From positions 23,134,427 through 23,198,426 of the forward strand of contig CM019713.1 of assembly GCA_009760885.1 (NCBI GenBank): a stretch of 64,000 bases of DNA. Reading direction: 5' to 3'. Source of the stretch: Achatina immaculata. Lineage: Eukaryota > Mollusca > Gastropoda > Stylommatophora > Achatinidae. The position numbers and the translations under genes are program-made. Positions 30,721 to 42,867 of the stretch are shown piece after piece; within the stretch, counting starts at the first letter, position 1; each line of letters opens with the position of its first letter. The notes under the pieces are model-generated. The model saw only the letters and a program-made list of their open reading frames with translations. It ran no database searches and was not told the DNA's origin.

Positions 30721-30818
30721 ACTGAGTTGTTGTGTCAGTGCACTCTTTAGTAATCATACTTCACAATTTGTTTTCTTTAGGTACTTCTAATTAGACTCAA
30801 TGTGTTTAAGACTGAAAT

Positions 30819-31801
30819 CTTATCTTATATTTTATATCATTCCCGTGCCGTTAAACGTCACATAGGGCTCGCAAGGTAGTTCGCCAATTTTTCCTGTCTT
30901 CGGCGAGTCTTTCAACCTCATCAAGGGATTTTATGCCTGTTAATTTGGCCTCTCTTAACAATGTCCTCTTCAGAGTTTCACTCGGTCTGCCTCTATTTCT
31001 TTGGCCTGTTGTGTTCCACTTTATAGCTTGTTTTGGGATTCTCTGATCGTTTCTTCTGATCAAGTGACCATCATATGTCCATCTCCTTGACTTCTTCAAT
31101 ATATATCCCTTCTATGTGAATTTTTCCATTTTGATTATTATTTGTTACATTATTTTTGTTTTGTCCTTGTTAATTTCAAGTCCTATTTTGCTAGCCAGTG
31201 AAGACAGGCTATCTGTTTTTTCTCGCATGGAATTCATATTGTTACTGATGAGAGTTATGTCATCAGCAAAATCAAGATCTTCTAGTTGGGTTTCATGTAC
31301 CCAGTCAATACCTGTGTTACCTGTGCAGCATTTTTTCATTATAAAGTCTAATGTAATTCCAAAAAGCAAAGAAGACAGTATACATCCTTGTTTCACGTCT
31401 GTTTCAATCTGGAACCATTCACTCATCCCTTCTTCTATTTTGACTGCACAAACATATTCATTGTAGAAGTCCTTAATGATATTGACAATTTTAGATGGTA
31501 TTCCATATAGACTTAAAATTCTCCACAATGAATCTCTGTGTGTGCTATCAAATGCCTTTTTTAAAGTCTATGAAGTTCAGTATTAGTGGTTTCTGCTTTT
31601 CAATATGTTCTTCAATTATTATTCTGAGAGTAAAGATCTGGTCGAGACAGCTTCTCCCTTTTCGAAATCCTGCTTGTTCTTCTCTCATTGCGGTACCCAC
31701 TATATCTTTATGTCTGTTCAAAATGACCTTGCAAAATACTTGTGACACAACTGATGTTAAGGTTACTCCTCTCCAAATTGTTACAGTCACTAAGGTTGCC
31801 T
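30819..31801 (-). mobile_element. LINE-E, 5'-truncated and internally deleted, TSD present
   Basis: Minus strand. WRGVTLTSVVSQVFCK, EEQAGFRKGRSCLDQIF, FIDFKKG, VKQGCILSSLLFG and LEDLDFADDITLI give RT motifs. After IHIEGIYIEEVKE about 350 bp is missing, and the text resumes at GHLIRRNDQRIPKQ and GQRNRGRPSETLKR to ALCDV. Tail (revcomp) atcttatcttat. Flanked by gactgaaat at 30810-30818 and 31802-31810. Confidence 0.88.
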
Positions 31802-31969
31802 GACTGAAATACGTAATACGTAATCTGTATGTCCGGTGAATTATTTTTATATGGAAGCTATGATACAGTCTTTCTCTTGGTATAAAGTAAAAATCTCAGT
31901 AAGTGTGCTGTCCTATATTATCCTGTGTTAGATGCAGTCACTTGAGTTTGCATTAGTTCAGTTTTGTTT

Positions 31970-32330
31970 GTTTACAGCTGTATGTAGCTTTAGTTATAGT
32001 TGTCTATAGCTTTTGGTTATAGCTGTATGTAGTTTTTGGCTATTACTGTATGTAACTTTTAGTTATAGCTGTTCATAGTTGTTGATTACAGCTGTATATG
32101 GCTTTTGATTATAGCTGTATGTAGCTTTTAGCTATATCCGTACGTAGCGTATAGGCTATAGCTGTATGTGGCTTTCGGCTAGAGCTGTACGTTGCTTTTA
32201 GGTTATAGCTGTATGTGGCTTTCGGTTAGAGCTGTAGGTGACTTTTTGGTTATATCTGTGTGTGGCTTTGTAGCTTTTTAGTTATAAGTGTGTGTGGCTT
32301 TCGGTTAGAGCTGTACGTGACGCTGCATTC
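31970..32330. repeat. Degenerate 25-30-bp tandem repeat
   Basis: Repeated variants of ttatagctgtatgtagctttt with drifting spacing, roughly a dozen copies. An old decayed minisatellite. Confidence 0.75.
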
Positions 32331-32858
32331 AAAATTATGGGACGCCGGAGCCACATGGGTTAAACTCGCTGTTCAACTACACTTAAAATTCTCTTCAACC
32401 ATTATAGTACCTCTCCACTAAGCTCCACCCCTTCTTACTTGTCAAACTTCCTCACAGCATCACTTTGCAACCCCTTTTTCCCTAATCATCTATTTCAACT
32501 TCTCCTGGCTAGGTCAGCATTGTATCACTCTCTCTCCTCTCCTCAGTTCCCCATCCACCACCTCCAGTTACACCCCATCGACCACATATCACAGGTCTAT
32601 ATTTAAACAGCCTCCACTTTCTACTAAATCCATTCCTGACACACACCGCCGGACAAGTCTCACTGTACATTTTACAGCTAAGTACTCTATTTAATTTTTT
32701 TTTCTTTTTAATAGTATTCATGTGAATCTATACTTTATCTCCTCTCTCTGTTTCTTCGTCCTGTATGTTTTTGTATGATTAAGGCTCACGCTGAAACGTC
32801 ACCACTTTGTAGTCGTTAAGTAATAAAGCTGTTCCTACATGTTTCCTAGTTTATACAT
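32331..32858. other. Nothing recognised
   Basis: C/T-rich sequence, no assigned feature. Confidence 0.4.
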
Positions 32859-33075
32859 TCTCATTAAACGTCATGAGAATTTAGAGAAGACCCTCTTGGA
32901 AGGGTACATTATGGGGAAAAGGAAGGGAAGACCAAGGTGAAGATGGCTGCAAGACATCGTTGATAATCTGCAAATGGATACATCAGCAGCAGCCCATCTT
33001 GCTCACAACCGAGATTCCTACAGGAGGACTGTTATGGAAGCAAAATTCCACAAAGGACTTGCAAATCACTGACTG
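32859..33075 (+). mobile_element. LINE-C 3' end fragment
   Basis: KRHENLEKTLLEGYIMGKRK-like text, then LQDIVDNLQMDTSAAAHLAH and a GACTGATC end. Frames are broken (one near the GRPR motif). No TSD found. Confidence 0.83.
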
Positions 33076-33479
33076 ATCAGCTGGTAACTTTGGCACTCTG
33101 TGATATATTCTTGTCTGGACACTCATTGGATGATTTTTGGATCTTCTGAAGTGGTTAACCAGCCGTGTTTCCAGATAGTGGGATGAAATTACCGTTTGTA
33201 AGACAAACGATGAAAACGAGGCCAGTTTAGACTTTCCACCACGATTTTACACAAATGTTGCAGCCAGGACAGACTGACAGTGAATTATCTGGGAGAAATT
33301 CTAGTTGTGAAGATGTAATGTCTAGACTGCTGAGGCAAAGCTAATGATAAGCTTACCAGAGGAACTGAAGTGTTAATAAAATGTACAAGTTTACAAAATG
33401 TATTTACAATTCTTGGCCATGTCATCAACGATAATAATTTTTTTGGTCATATCAATAGTTATAGGATACCAACAGTGGA
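33076..33479. other. Nothing recognised
   Basis: No motif; could be upstream LINE-G sequence too decayed to read. Confidence 0.3.
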
Positions 33480-33782
33480 AAATGGAGAGCTAGAAAGAAC
33501 ACTGAACTGAACAGCTTATTTAAATCCCAAACGAATTATAAATGTCTTGAAACTGAACGGTCTACGCTGGCTGAGACATGTAGAAAGAATGGAAGAGAAC
33601 AAACGAAAATGGTGTAAGCACAAGAGATTAGGGAAACAAGACCAAGACAGAGATGGAAAGACAACATAGAAGAGGATATAAAAGAAACTGGTGTCACCAA
33701 CTGGAGAGAGAAGATAAGGAATAGAAAGGAATGGAGGCGAACTTTGTCCGCAGCAGTGAACATTAACATAAATGGCTCGGAA

Positions 33783-33785
<3 letters not shown>
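33480..33785 (+). mobile_element. LINE-G 3' end fragment
   Basis: Encodes LNGLRWLRHVERMEENK, then with frameshifts RPRxRWKDNIEEDIKETGVT, NWREKxRNRKEWRRTLSAA and NGSER, the C-terminal layout of APE-type LINEs. Followed directly by (TAG)n. Confidence 0.78.

Positions 33786-33854
<69 letters not shown>
33786..33854 (+). repeat. (TAG)n microsatellite, LINE-G tail
   Basis: About 23 TAG triplets and then AAG triplets at the end of the LINE-G fragment. Likely seeded by the element's 3' repeat. Confidence 0.93.
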
Positions 33855-33869
33855 TGAAGAAGAAGAAGA

Positions 33870-34489
33870 AGAAAAGTTAACTTCAATGGGTGTAATTTTG
33901 TTTTTATGTTAATGTAATATCAGCTATAACAAGTGATATACAAATTCTGCAATTTCTGTTAAAGAAAACAAAGTTTCTGAACAATATACCGTATGAAATA
34001 CTCATATTTTTATAAAAAATGTTTTGACAAAAGGAGGGGATGGGGCAGGAGGCTTTGTCTTTCTCTCTCACCTTTTCTGCAGCAATTGACAACGAGAATG
34101 TCTGAAGGTAGCTGAGTCTGATGACTTCCTTGATTCGTCCTGTGCCCAGAATGTGCTCCCATCCTTAGTTTTACTAATTAGAAATCCAAAATTCTTAAAA
34201 CCTTCTAAAATGAAATTTAAAAATAAAATTTAAAAAACACTCTTGTAAATGCTTCAGACCAACAATCCAGTGGAAAAACTTTAAGATAACACTTTTTCTG
34301 GGTGTCTTCTTTCTTTCTCCTCTTTCTTCATCGATCTCTTTCAGCTCTTCTGTGGTTAGCTCAGATGTTAACTTCTTTTTATTTAGATATTAACACTTTC
34401 TTTACTTAACTATTAAATCTTCTCTACTTAACTAAGTATGAATTCTTCTGTAGTTGTCCAATTTCTTTGTGCTTCTTGCAGGACTAGGA
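33870..34489. other. Nothing recognised
   Basis: AT-rich spacer. Confidence 0.4.
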
Positions 34490-34950
34490 TGTTTAAGCCC
34501 TTCAGTCTAGACACGTGAAGCGTTTGTCATGTTAGTGAGGTAGCTGAGATGTCTGTTTGTTTGAGTCCTTCAGTCTAGACACCTGAAGCGTTTGTCATGT
34601 TAGTGAGGTAGCTGAGATGTCTGTTTGTTTGAGTCCTTCAATCTAGACACCTGAAGAGTTTGTCATGTTAGTGAGGTAGCTGAGATGTCTGTTTGTTTGA
34701 GTCCTTCAATCTAGACACCTGAAGCGTTTGTCATGTTAGTGAGGTAGCTGAGATGTCTGTTTGTTTGAGTCCTTCAATCTAGACACCTGAAGCGTTTGTC
34801 ATGTTAGTGAGGTAGCTGAGATGTCTGTTTGTTTGAGTCCTTCAATCTAGACACCTGAAGCGTTTGTCATGTTAGTGAGGTAGCTGAGATGTCTGTTTGT
34901 TTGAGTCCTTCAGTCTAGACACCTGAAGCGTTTGTCATGTTAGTGAATCG
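34490..34950. repeat. 68-bp minisatellite, about 6.8 copies
   Basis: Units contain gagtccttcagtctagacac, ctgaagcgtttgtcatgtta and gtgaggtagctgagatgtct. Very homogeneous. Confidence 0.95.
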
Positions 34951-36785
34951 TGTTATCTTTACTCTCCAGATCTCTTCCTTAGAAAGGATATCAAATGTAA
35001 CTGCTTTTATATCTTGATATAATTTTTTTAAGTGCTGCCGGCCTCTTTTTTCTGAGGCGGCCTTGTTTTCACACTAGGGCACATACAATAAACAAACATC
35101 TCTGGATAAATACATTGAATGTGTGAGCATGTTTGAATGTGTGTGTTCTGGGGGTTAGTTTGCACGAAGTCCCCAGACAAAATATATACAAAATGTCCAA
35201 CATTTGTAGACCAGAAAAAAACTGTAGGCAGCGGCAGATAACTCCCAACATTCTGACTCCATGTCCGCCATACTTAAGCCTGCAGACTCTGCTAGTCAGA
35301 TAAAATAAACAATGGGTTCGCTCATGTAGAATAAAAACATGGTACAAAGCTGTAGCTATCTTCTGAAACCATTGCAGATACTCAGCCCAGATCCCCAGCT
35401 CCCATAAATCTTACATAGACTGGGACATTCTTGTTTATGAGTAGGTGTAGTGGTCCCCAGCATGCAATGTTAGGCTTTCTTTTTTCAAAATAATTCTTAA
35501 CTGTATTTTACAATAATTGTATTTTCTGTTGCGCCCTATTTTGAGAAGTTAAACCTCGCCCTAATGGTCTGTATATTCTACTTCATATGTTTGATATTCC
35601 TTATTTTATTTTATTTTTTTCCTCCTCCTCCTCCTCCATCTTCTTCTTCTTCTTCTTCTTCTTCGATTTGTTATCATTTCTGTTCTTTGAAATTGAATTC
35701 TGAACAGAGAACGTACAGAATCACTAGAAATAAATTGAGATGTAGTTTTTTTTTTCCAGAAACTCTACAGTCAACAAATTAAAACACAAGAAGAAGAGCG
35801 TCAGCATTGGCTTAGATGTGTGGAGTGAAGCAGATTATGACAGCAGAACAAAGCCAACAACGATGAAGTGATAAATAAATGTGATGATGTGTGTGGAAGA
35901 AATGGTTGCCATGTGGTTGACAGTATCATAATTTTGTGTTGTTTTGTGGCTGCGTTGTTGGGCGGATAAACTCGCTTTTGCCAGTGTTATATGTTTCTTC
36001 AACGTGCATTGTGAGCTGTTATAAGAACACAAAGTCTCACATACACGAGGAGCGTTATCTGCGCGGCAACAACCACGCACAGAATGGCCACGTGCTCGCT
36101 CACAAAGAATGATTCTTGCTTTCAGATTACTTCTGCCTTTTCACCATTGTTCACTCATTGAAACTCTCTTTCTTTAATCTCTCCATCTGTTTATTTCCCT
36201 GTCAACCTACATTTGATTGGCAGCTTTTGATGACAAAGATTACACCCTCACCGGGGCGGGTGTTAAGGGCTAACATTTATAGAGCACGGATTACAATTGA
36301 AATTTTTTATTATCTTGCTAAAACAGGACTTAAGTGTTCGCTGTAAGGAGTTCTCTAAGGTTGGAGTTTAGCTTTTGTACGTCGTCATCTTTACATCACT
36401 GGCCAGATTGACATATAAAAGCCAAAAGTCTGATTAAGCCAGCCAGATTTCTAATTTGGATTCACCATCCAATAGAATATTACGAAACGTTTTACATGCA
36501 AATTTTACGGTTTTGTTAGTTGAGTTGGACTTTACAGCCAAACACTTGAATTTTGGTTCCAAGTAGACGAGAAAAGACAGAACGAAAAGGAAGAGAGAAG
36601 AAAAGAAGAGAGAGAAGAAGAAGAAGAAGAAGAAGTCTTAATTTTCTTCTTGTAGGGAGGACGGATATATTCCTCCACAAATCTGGATCTTTAATCATTT
36701 CTGTCAGCTCTCTTTCTGCTTTAGATCCTACACGAAATAATATTTTAAAAAAAAATATTCCACCATCATCATACCTTTCTTCTGT
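34951..36785. other. Unassigned spacer, 1.8 kb
   Basis: No exon or repeat family seen. Contains (CTT)n near 35620-35663 and a purine-rich block at 36575-36637. Confidence 0.4.
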
Positions 36786-36786
36786 C

Positions 36787-37490
36787 ATTCATTCATTCAT
36801 TCATTTGCATGTCCCTTGCGGAACTTTGCCTCCCAAACAGCACTCCTGTAGGTCTCTCGGTTGTGAGCAAGGTGGCCTGCTGCTGTTACATCCATTTCCA
36901 GATCGTCAACGATGTCTTGCAGCCATCTTCGTTTTGGTCTTCCTCTTTTTCTTTTTCCCATTATGTATCCTTCCAATGCGGTCTTCTCTAAATTATCATG
37001 ACGTTTAATGTGTCCAAAATATTTAAGTTTTCTCTCTTTAATCCTCTTTACTAGCCAGCCTTCTTCAATATTAAATTCTTGTAGTATAGATATATTTGTT
37101 CTTTTCTGTGTCCACGATATTTGGAGAACTCTTCTGTAGCATTTACATTCAAAGGCATTTATGTGTTTCTCAGCTGTTTTGTTAAGTGTCCAGGTCTCAC
37201 AGGCATATGTTGCGATGGGAAAGATGCATGCCCTTAAAAATCTTATTTTTGTGGTTCTGTCTGCTCCTCTCCACAGATTCTTTATTTGTTTTACTTTCTG
37301 AAGAGCGATAGATGTCCTCCTTTTAATTTCCCTCATTTTATCTCCATTATTAGTTAGTAGTGATCCAAGATATTCAAAACTCTCCACTTCTTCCAGTTTT
37401 TCCTCATTGATACATATTTCAGTTGCCTTGTTTGCTTTGTCAGTTGTCATCACTTTAGTTTTCTTTGCATTAAGATAGAGGTTCTGCTCA
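36787..37490 (-). mobile_element. LINE-C, 5'-truncated, ORF open
   Basis: Minus-strand ORF of 232 codons, open to the natural end: EQNLYLNAKKTKVMTTDKAN, EEVESFEYLGSLLTNNGDKM, FPIATYACETWTLNKTAE, KLKYFGHIKRHDNLEKTALE, GKRKRGRPKRRWLQD and WEAKFRKGHANE. (CATT)n at 36787-36806 is the reverse of the AATG tail. No frameshift, so relatively recent; it lacks catalytic RT motifs. Confidence 0.92.
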
Positions 37491-37529
37491 ATCAACTCAG
37501 TATTTAGGGCACAGAAACAAGTACAGCAA

Positions 37530-37940
37530 GTCTCGCTGATAAAGTTCAGTTCTCTAACACAGACAATAGTTCAGTTCTCTAACACAGACAACAGTTCAGT
37601 TCTCTAACACAGACAGCAGTTCAGTTCTCTAACACAGACAACAGTTCAGTTCTCTAACACAGACAACAGTTCAGTTCTCTAACACAGACAATAGTTCAGT
37701 TCTCTAACACAGACAGCAGTTCAATTCTCTAACACAGACAACAGTTCAGTTCTCTAACACAGACAACAGTTCAGTTCTCTAACACAGGCAACAGTTCAAT
37801 TCTCTAACACAGACAACAGTTCAGTTATGTAACACAGACAATAGTTCAGTTCTCTAACACAGACAACAGTTCAGTTCTCTAACACAGACAACAGTTCTGT
37901 TCTCTAACACAGACAACAGTTCAGTTCTCTAACACTGAGA
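37530..37940. repeat. 25-bp minisatellite, about 16 copies
   Basis: Units of acagttcagttctctaacac plus agaca, with few variants. Confidence 0.95.
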
Positions 37941-37984
37941 CTGTTACAAGGTTGTGCAGACAAGATGACGGCGGAATGATGACA

Positions 37985-38240
37985 AATAAATTTAAAGAGA
38001 GACAGACAAACTAGCAGAAAGACAGACTGAAACTCAGACAGAGGTGCAGAAAGGCAGACTAACAAAAAAGACAGACAGACTAGCATAAACTGACAGAAAG
38101 ACAGACAGAGGTGCAGAAAGACAGGCAGGCTAGCAAATAAGACGGTCTTAGCAGAAAGACAAACAGACAAAAAGACAGACAGACTAGCAGAAAGACAGAC
38201 AGCCTAGCAGAAAGACAGACGGACGACCATAAAGACAAAC
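37985..38240. repeat. Degenerate AGAC-rich repeat
   Basis: Irregular repeats of agaaagacagacagactagc with drifting spacing. Confidence 0.7.
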
Positions 38241-38567
38241 GAACGGAAGAGTTTAAAAAAAACAGACAAGCAAATAATGAAATAAATAAAAACAAAAATT
38301 TAGTGGAAAGCAGAGACAAAAAAAAAACATTGAGCAATATATTAAATCTCCTATATTTCAGTAACAATATATTCAGTATATTCACATTATTTAGGAATAG
38401 TCAACAACAACAATGTATAAGAGTATATAAGTGAAACATACAGAAGACAATGTTTAAGAGTATTTATGTAAAACATATGTGGCAGAATTTGGCATAAATT
38501 AAAGCTAGTCTGAGCAAAGGGAGATAATTCTGAAGAAAAAGGAGTCAAAGAAGAGTACATTTCTCCT
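38241..38567. other. Nothing recognised
   Basis: A-rich spacer. Confidence 0.4.
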
Positions 38568-38627
38568 GTCAGCTATATATAAGTTCAGGAAGAATGGTAG
38601 GGAGTCAGTTAAATAAAAGTTCAGGAA

Positions 38628-38628
<1 letters not shown>
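38568..38628. repeat. Left end of the 37-bp minisatellite
   Basis: About 1.7 units (gtcagctatatataagttca, ggaagaatggtaggga) cut off by LINE-D. The array resumes at 41611. Confidence 0.88.
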
Positions 38629-38662
<34 letters not shown>

Positions 38663-39501
38663 CTTTATTTCAAAAGGGTTAAGAATTGGGCACGCAGGCC
38701 CGTCTGACATTCTGCCCTTTATCATACATCTTTCACTCTATTCCAGACATTCTACAAATATGCTGTTCATGTAACAAACATAACTAACATTGAAGCTGAG
38801 AGACATGAAATAAAATATAACATTTATGTTTCGCTCTTAAACATTCACTCAGTACAGAAGTAACTACATACATTATAAATGACTATCTACTAAGCAAAAT
38901 TTTCGGGACTATTCAGAAAACAATTAGTTATATTCGGTGTCTGTAAGAGCAGTTCAAGATAACTTTTAAGTTTTATAATTCATGGAGGCATGTAGTCGAA
39001 TCAAATAGATATTGGGAAAGCTTATAGTTGTAGGAAGGAGTATAATTTATATTTTTTTATATAGGATGGGAGGGTATTCCAAAGATGAGCAGCAGAATAA
39101 CTAAAGCTTTTCTTGTAAAGATCAACTCTAGGTTTTGGAAGACATATGTTGTTCTGGCGTTGGCTGCACTTTGGGCTAAATTTAAACAGGTTCCATAGAT
39201 AAGGCGGGGCATGCCGTGAAAGAATTTGATGTACTAACTTGGCTTTGTTGAAGAGGAACCTGTTCTTAAGAGGTAGTATTTTGATACGTTTGTGCTGGTT
39301 AGTTGTTTGTGCTTGATCTTTGTCACTAATGAGCTTTACTGCTCGCTTTTGGAGTGAGCAAAGCCTCTTTATATTTGATGCTGAGCAACCATCCCAAACT
39401 GTTGAGCAATAGTCTAAATGTGTTTGTATATGAGATATGTATTATGTCTTCCTAGTGTCTTGATCGATGAAATGCTTAATTTTGGCTAACTGGTATACTT
39501 T

Positions 39502-40333
39502 TTATGCGATGAGTTTTGTTAGACATTGCACATGAAAGTTCCAGGTCAGATGTTGGTCAATAATAAGACCTAGTGTTTTGTGCTCGCTAACGTTTTCTAT
39601 CTGTGATGTTTCTGTACAGAGCCGAAGTGTTGTTTTTGTTGCGTTTTGTAGTTTCTGTCTTGTTGTTATGAGCATTGATTTTGTTTTATCGGTGTTTATA
39701 ATCATGCCATTATTTTTGCTCCATCTAATTAAATTGTATAACTCGACCTGAAGAGTTGATTCTAGATTAATACAATCGTAGTCACTGGTGTAGACTGTGC
39801 AATCATCGGCAAAAAAGGTCACAAGAAGAGTGTTTAAGATGAAGTGGAAGATCACTGATACAGATAGCAAAGAGCAACAGGCCTAGAATAGAACCTTGCG
39901 GAACACCAGTGTCAACTTTAGCAGAATTTGATAGAGAATTGTTGAAGAATACTATCTGTTGTATGTCTGAAAGAAACGATGCAATTAATTTTATTAGGTC
40001 AGGGTGCAATTTATAAGTCTTTATTTTTCTTACAAGAATATCGTGGTCAATCATATCAAATGCCTTTTTAAAGACGACAAAGATGGTACCACATAGTCTG
40101 TCGTCATTTATGTTTACTAACCAGTTTTCTGTCATTTTGGTAAGAGCTGTGTGGCAGGAATGATTGGGTCTAAAGCCTGACTGACTGTCTATGAGTAAAT
40201 TGTTCTCTTGCATGTGTCGTAGAGTTATTCTGTGTATGTGTTTTTCGAGTGGTTTTGATAATGACGATAAAATGGATATTGGTCTATAGTTGGTAAGATT
40301 ATTGAATGAGCCAGATTTAAAGCGAGGATACAC
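39502..40333 (-). pseudogene. LINE-D reverse transcriptase region, one frame break
   Basis: Minus strand. NYRPISILSSLSKPLEKHIH, SQSGFRPNHSCHTAL, motif A FVVFKKAFDMIDH (the usual first Asp of FVDFKKAFD is changed to F/V text), motif B GVPQGSILGLLLFA, motif C FADDCTVY, then INTDKTKSML and LGLIIDQHLTWNFHV. A frame shift lies between motifs B and C (around 39805-39870). Confidence 0.85.
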
Positions 40334-40728
40334 CTTAGCAGTTTTAAAAGCCTCAGGGAAATAACATTTTGCAATGCACTGGTTATAAATATATGTTAGT
40401 GTATGTGAAATGACAGGTGCAGCATAACGTAAGATCTTATTACTAATATCATCAAGCCCAGCTGTATTGTTGTTTTTTTTAAGGTTAAGAGATAACTGTG
40501 AACTTCACTGACTGTTAAGAATGGAATGTATAACTGTTTAAAATCAGTACATCTGCTGTCCAGGAATGTTTGTAGTTCATGTAAGTCGCATACAGGAGCA
40601 GGTATTGATGATTTAAGAACGTTGATTTCTTCTCTGAAATGTGTACTGATATGTGCGCTAGTGTATGTACGACTGATGGCTTGAAAATCAAATTCTTTTC
40701 TTTTATTTGATAGGGTATTTATGGCTTT

Positions 40729-41568
40729 CTAAATTGATTTACTGTCTGATTTATTCTGTACTAGATTCCTGAAGTAATTTTTTTTCCTCTGTCTTATTAA
40801 GTATTGAACTTTGTTTCTGAGTGAACGGTAGGTCATAAAGTCCTGGATTTTGTGCGCCCGGTCACGTTCTCTCATGGATTGTAGTATTTCAGGTGTTATC
40901 CAAGGTGACTTCGTCTGGTGTTTTACTCTCACCTCTTTCATGGGGACATGTTTGTCTAATATATCTCTGAAGATCTTTAACCAATATTCTATTGCCTCAT
41001 CGGGGTCAGTTAGTTGGTACACGTGTGTAAGTGAAGATTCTTGCAAATCATTAAGGAATAATTCTAGGTTAAATTTTCTGAAGCTTCTAAATTTCATACT
41101 GATGTGATTGTGTTTAGGAAGTTTATACCCCTTTCTTGTCCACGTACAGCAGACTGGGTAATGATCACTTAACGAAGTATGAGGGATGTTACATTCAATG
41201 TTTTCTGGTTGGGCTACATATATATGATTTAATAATGTGGATGATACTTCTGTTACTCTAGTAGGTTTGGTGACAATTTGGCAAAGATTGTAGGATAATA
41301 TAATATTGCTCCAAGTTGGATTTGATAGTATTAGATCTATGTTGAAATCTCCAAGAATGATAATATCTTTGAACTTAAAGGTTGAAACCTCATCCATCAT
41401 AGTCGTGAAGTGATCGTACCACAGGGATGATGCATTTGGATTACAGTACAAAAGTCCAATAATTAATGAACTCTGGTTTGGCATTTTAACTTCCGCCCAA
41501 ATACACTCTACCTCTGATGATTCGAGGTCTTCTCTACGACTAAACTGGATAGTTGTGGAGACATACAT
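40729..41568 (-). pseudogene. LINE-D endonuclease region (279 codons)
   Basis: Minus strand. Carries LLYCNPNASS, DIILGDFNIDLI (catalytic D/N), HIYVAQPENIE and SDHYPVC (catalytic D/H), then a basic linker with KSPWITPEILQSM, a text I recall from CR1-like LINEs. The N-terminal strand with the first catalytic Asn/Glu is missing, so it cannot be an active nuclease. Ends at a stop just before the RT region. Confidence 0.85.
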
Positions 41569-41610
41569 TACTAGACCTGTTTCTAGTTTCCTGGTTGGGT
41601 CACGCCGGAT

Positions 41611-42330
41611 CAGGTAGAATTGTAGAGAGTCAGCTATATAAAAGTTCAGGAAGAATGGTAGGGAAAGTCAGCTATATAAAAGTTCATGAAAGATGTTAGG
41701 GAAAGTCAGCTATATAAAAGTTCATGAAGGATGGTAGGAAAGTCAGCTATATAAAAGTTCATGAAGGATGGTAAGGAAAGTCAGCTATATAAAAGTTCAT
41801 GAAGGATGGTAGGAAAGTCAGCTATATAAAAGTTCATGAAGGATGTTAAGGAAAGTCAGCTATATAAAAGTTCAGAAAGGATGTTAAGGAAAGTCAGCTA
41901 TATAAAAGTTAATGAAGGATGTTAGGGAAAGTCAGCTATATAAAAATTCATGAAAGATGTTAGGGAAAGTCAGCTATATAAAAGTTAATGAAGGATGGTA
42001 GGAAAGTTATCTATATAAAAGTTCATGAAGGATGTTAGGGAAAGTCAGCTATATTAAAGTTCAGGAAGGATTGTCGGAAAAGTCAGTTATATAAAGGTTC
42101 AGGAAGGATGATAGGGAAAGTCAGCTATATAAACGTTTAGGAAGGATGATAGGGATATCAGCTATATAAAAGTTCAGAAAGGATGATAGGGAAAGTCAGT
42201 ATATAACGGTTTAGGAAAAAGGGTAGGGAAAGTCAGCTATATAAATGTTCATGAAGGATGTTAGGGAAAGTCAGCTATATAAAAGTTTAGGAAGGATGGT
42301 AGGGAAAGTCAGCTATGTAAAAACTAATAT
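41611..42330. repeat. 37-bp minisatellite, right part, about 19 copies
   Basis: Units of gtcagctatataaaagttca plus tgaaggatggtagggaaa, with many single-base variants and length changes of 1-2 bp. Confidence 0.93.
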
Positions 42331-42867
42331 TAGAAAAGAGCAGGGGGAGCTTTTTCAATAGCAGTTTCAGTTGAGGTCAGTTCAGAGTAGGAATATAGTG
42401 TCACAGTGTAGAGAGTTTTTGAGACATGGCTACTTGCTCTTTATTAGAATATGAAGTTTGTAGAGCTCCTTTCTAGATGTAGATAGCGGTGGCATTGACC
42501 TTTTTAGGGCAGTTTAGTAGTTTAAAAATGTAGACAGTTTGTAGTATTGTCCTTGTCGGGACAAACCTGTTTCTCAATGGTTTCCTGTTTTGTTTTTTTT
42601 TACAGTTGTGCTGTGTTTAGTGTGGAGTTCACTTTGGAATATCTGTAAATTGTAAGCAGTAGATTTGGTTTATCTTTTCTTTTGTTAGGTTTCACTTCCC
42701 TCTGGCAAACGAGTTCTTGTCTGGGAAGTTTCTGTTTGTTGTGTCTGTTTTGTCAATGCCGTATGGAAGTAGTTTTCCTCGTCTTTATTTTCTTCATGAA
42801 TAAATCTTCTGTAGAATTGTCACTACACCAACGTGTATGCTGACTCTCATGATTGTTAATAGTGTCG
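42331..42867. other. Nothing recognised
   Basis: T/G-rich spacer. Confidence 0.4.

Larger units (their letters stand above)
38629..41610 (-). mobile_element. LINE-D, CR1/L2-like retrotransposon inserted in a minisatellite
   Basis: 2982 bp on the minus strand. 5'-truncated within the endonuclease; the RT has small breaks. The 3' UTR ends in AATAAAGATC then (AATC)n, seen as (ATTG)n at 38629-38660. Flanks caggaag (38622-38628) and caggtag (41611-41617) are the split minisatellite unit and probable TSD. The VPQGSILG-type motif B and the tetranucleotide tail point to the CR1/L2 group. Confidence 0.88.

Noticed and set aside
33536..33886. Poly-Leu ORF, minus strand
   Set aside because: Antisense of (TAG)n plus LINE-G; low complexity.
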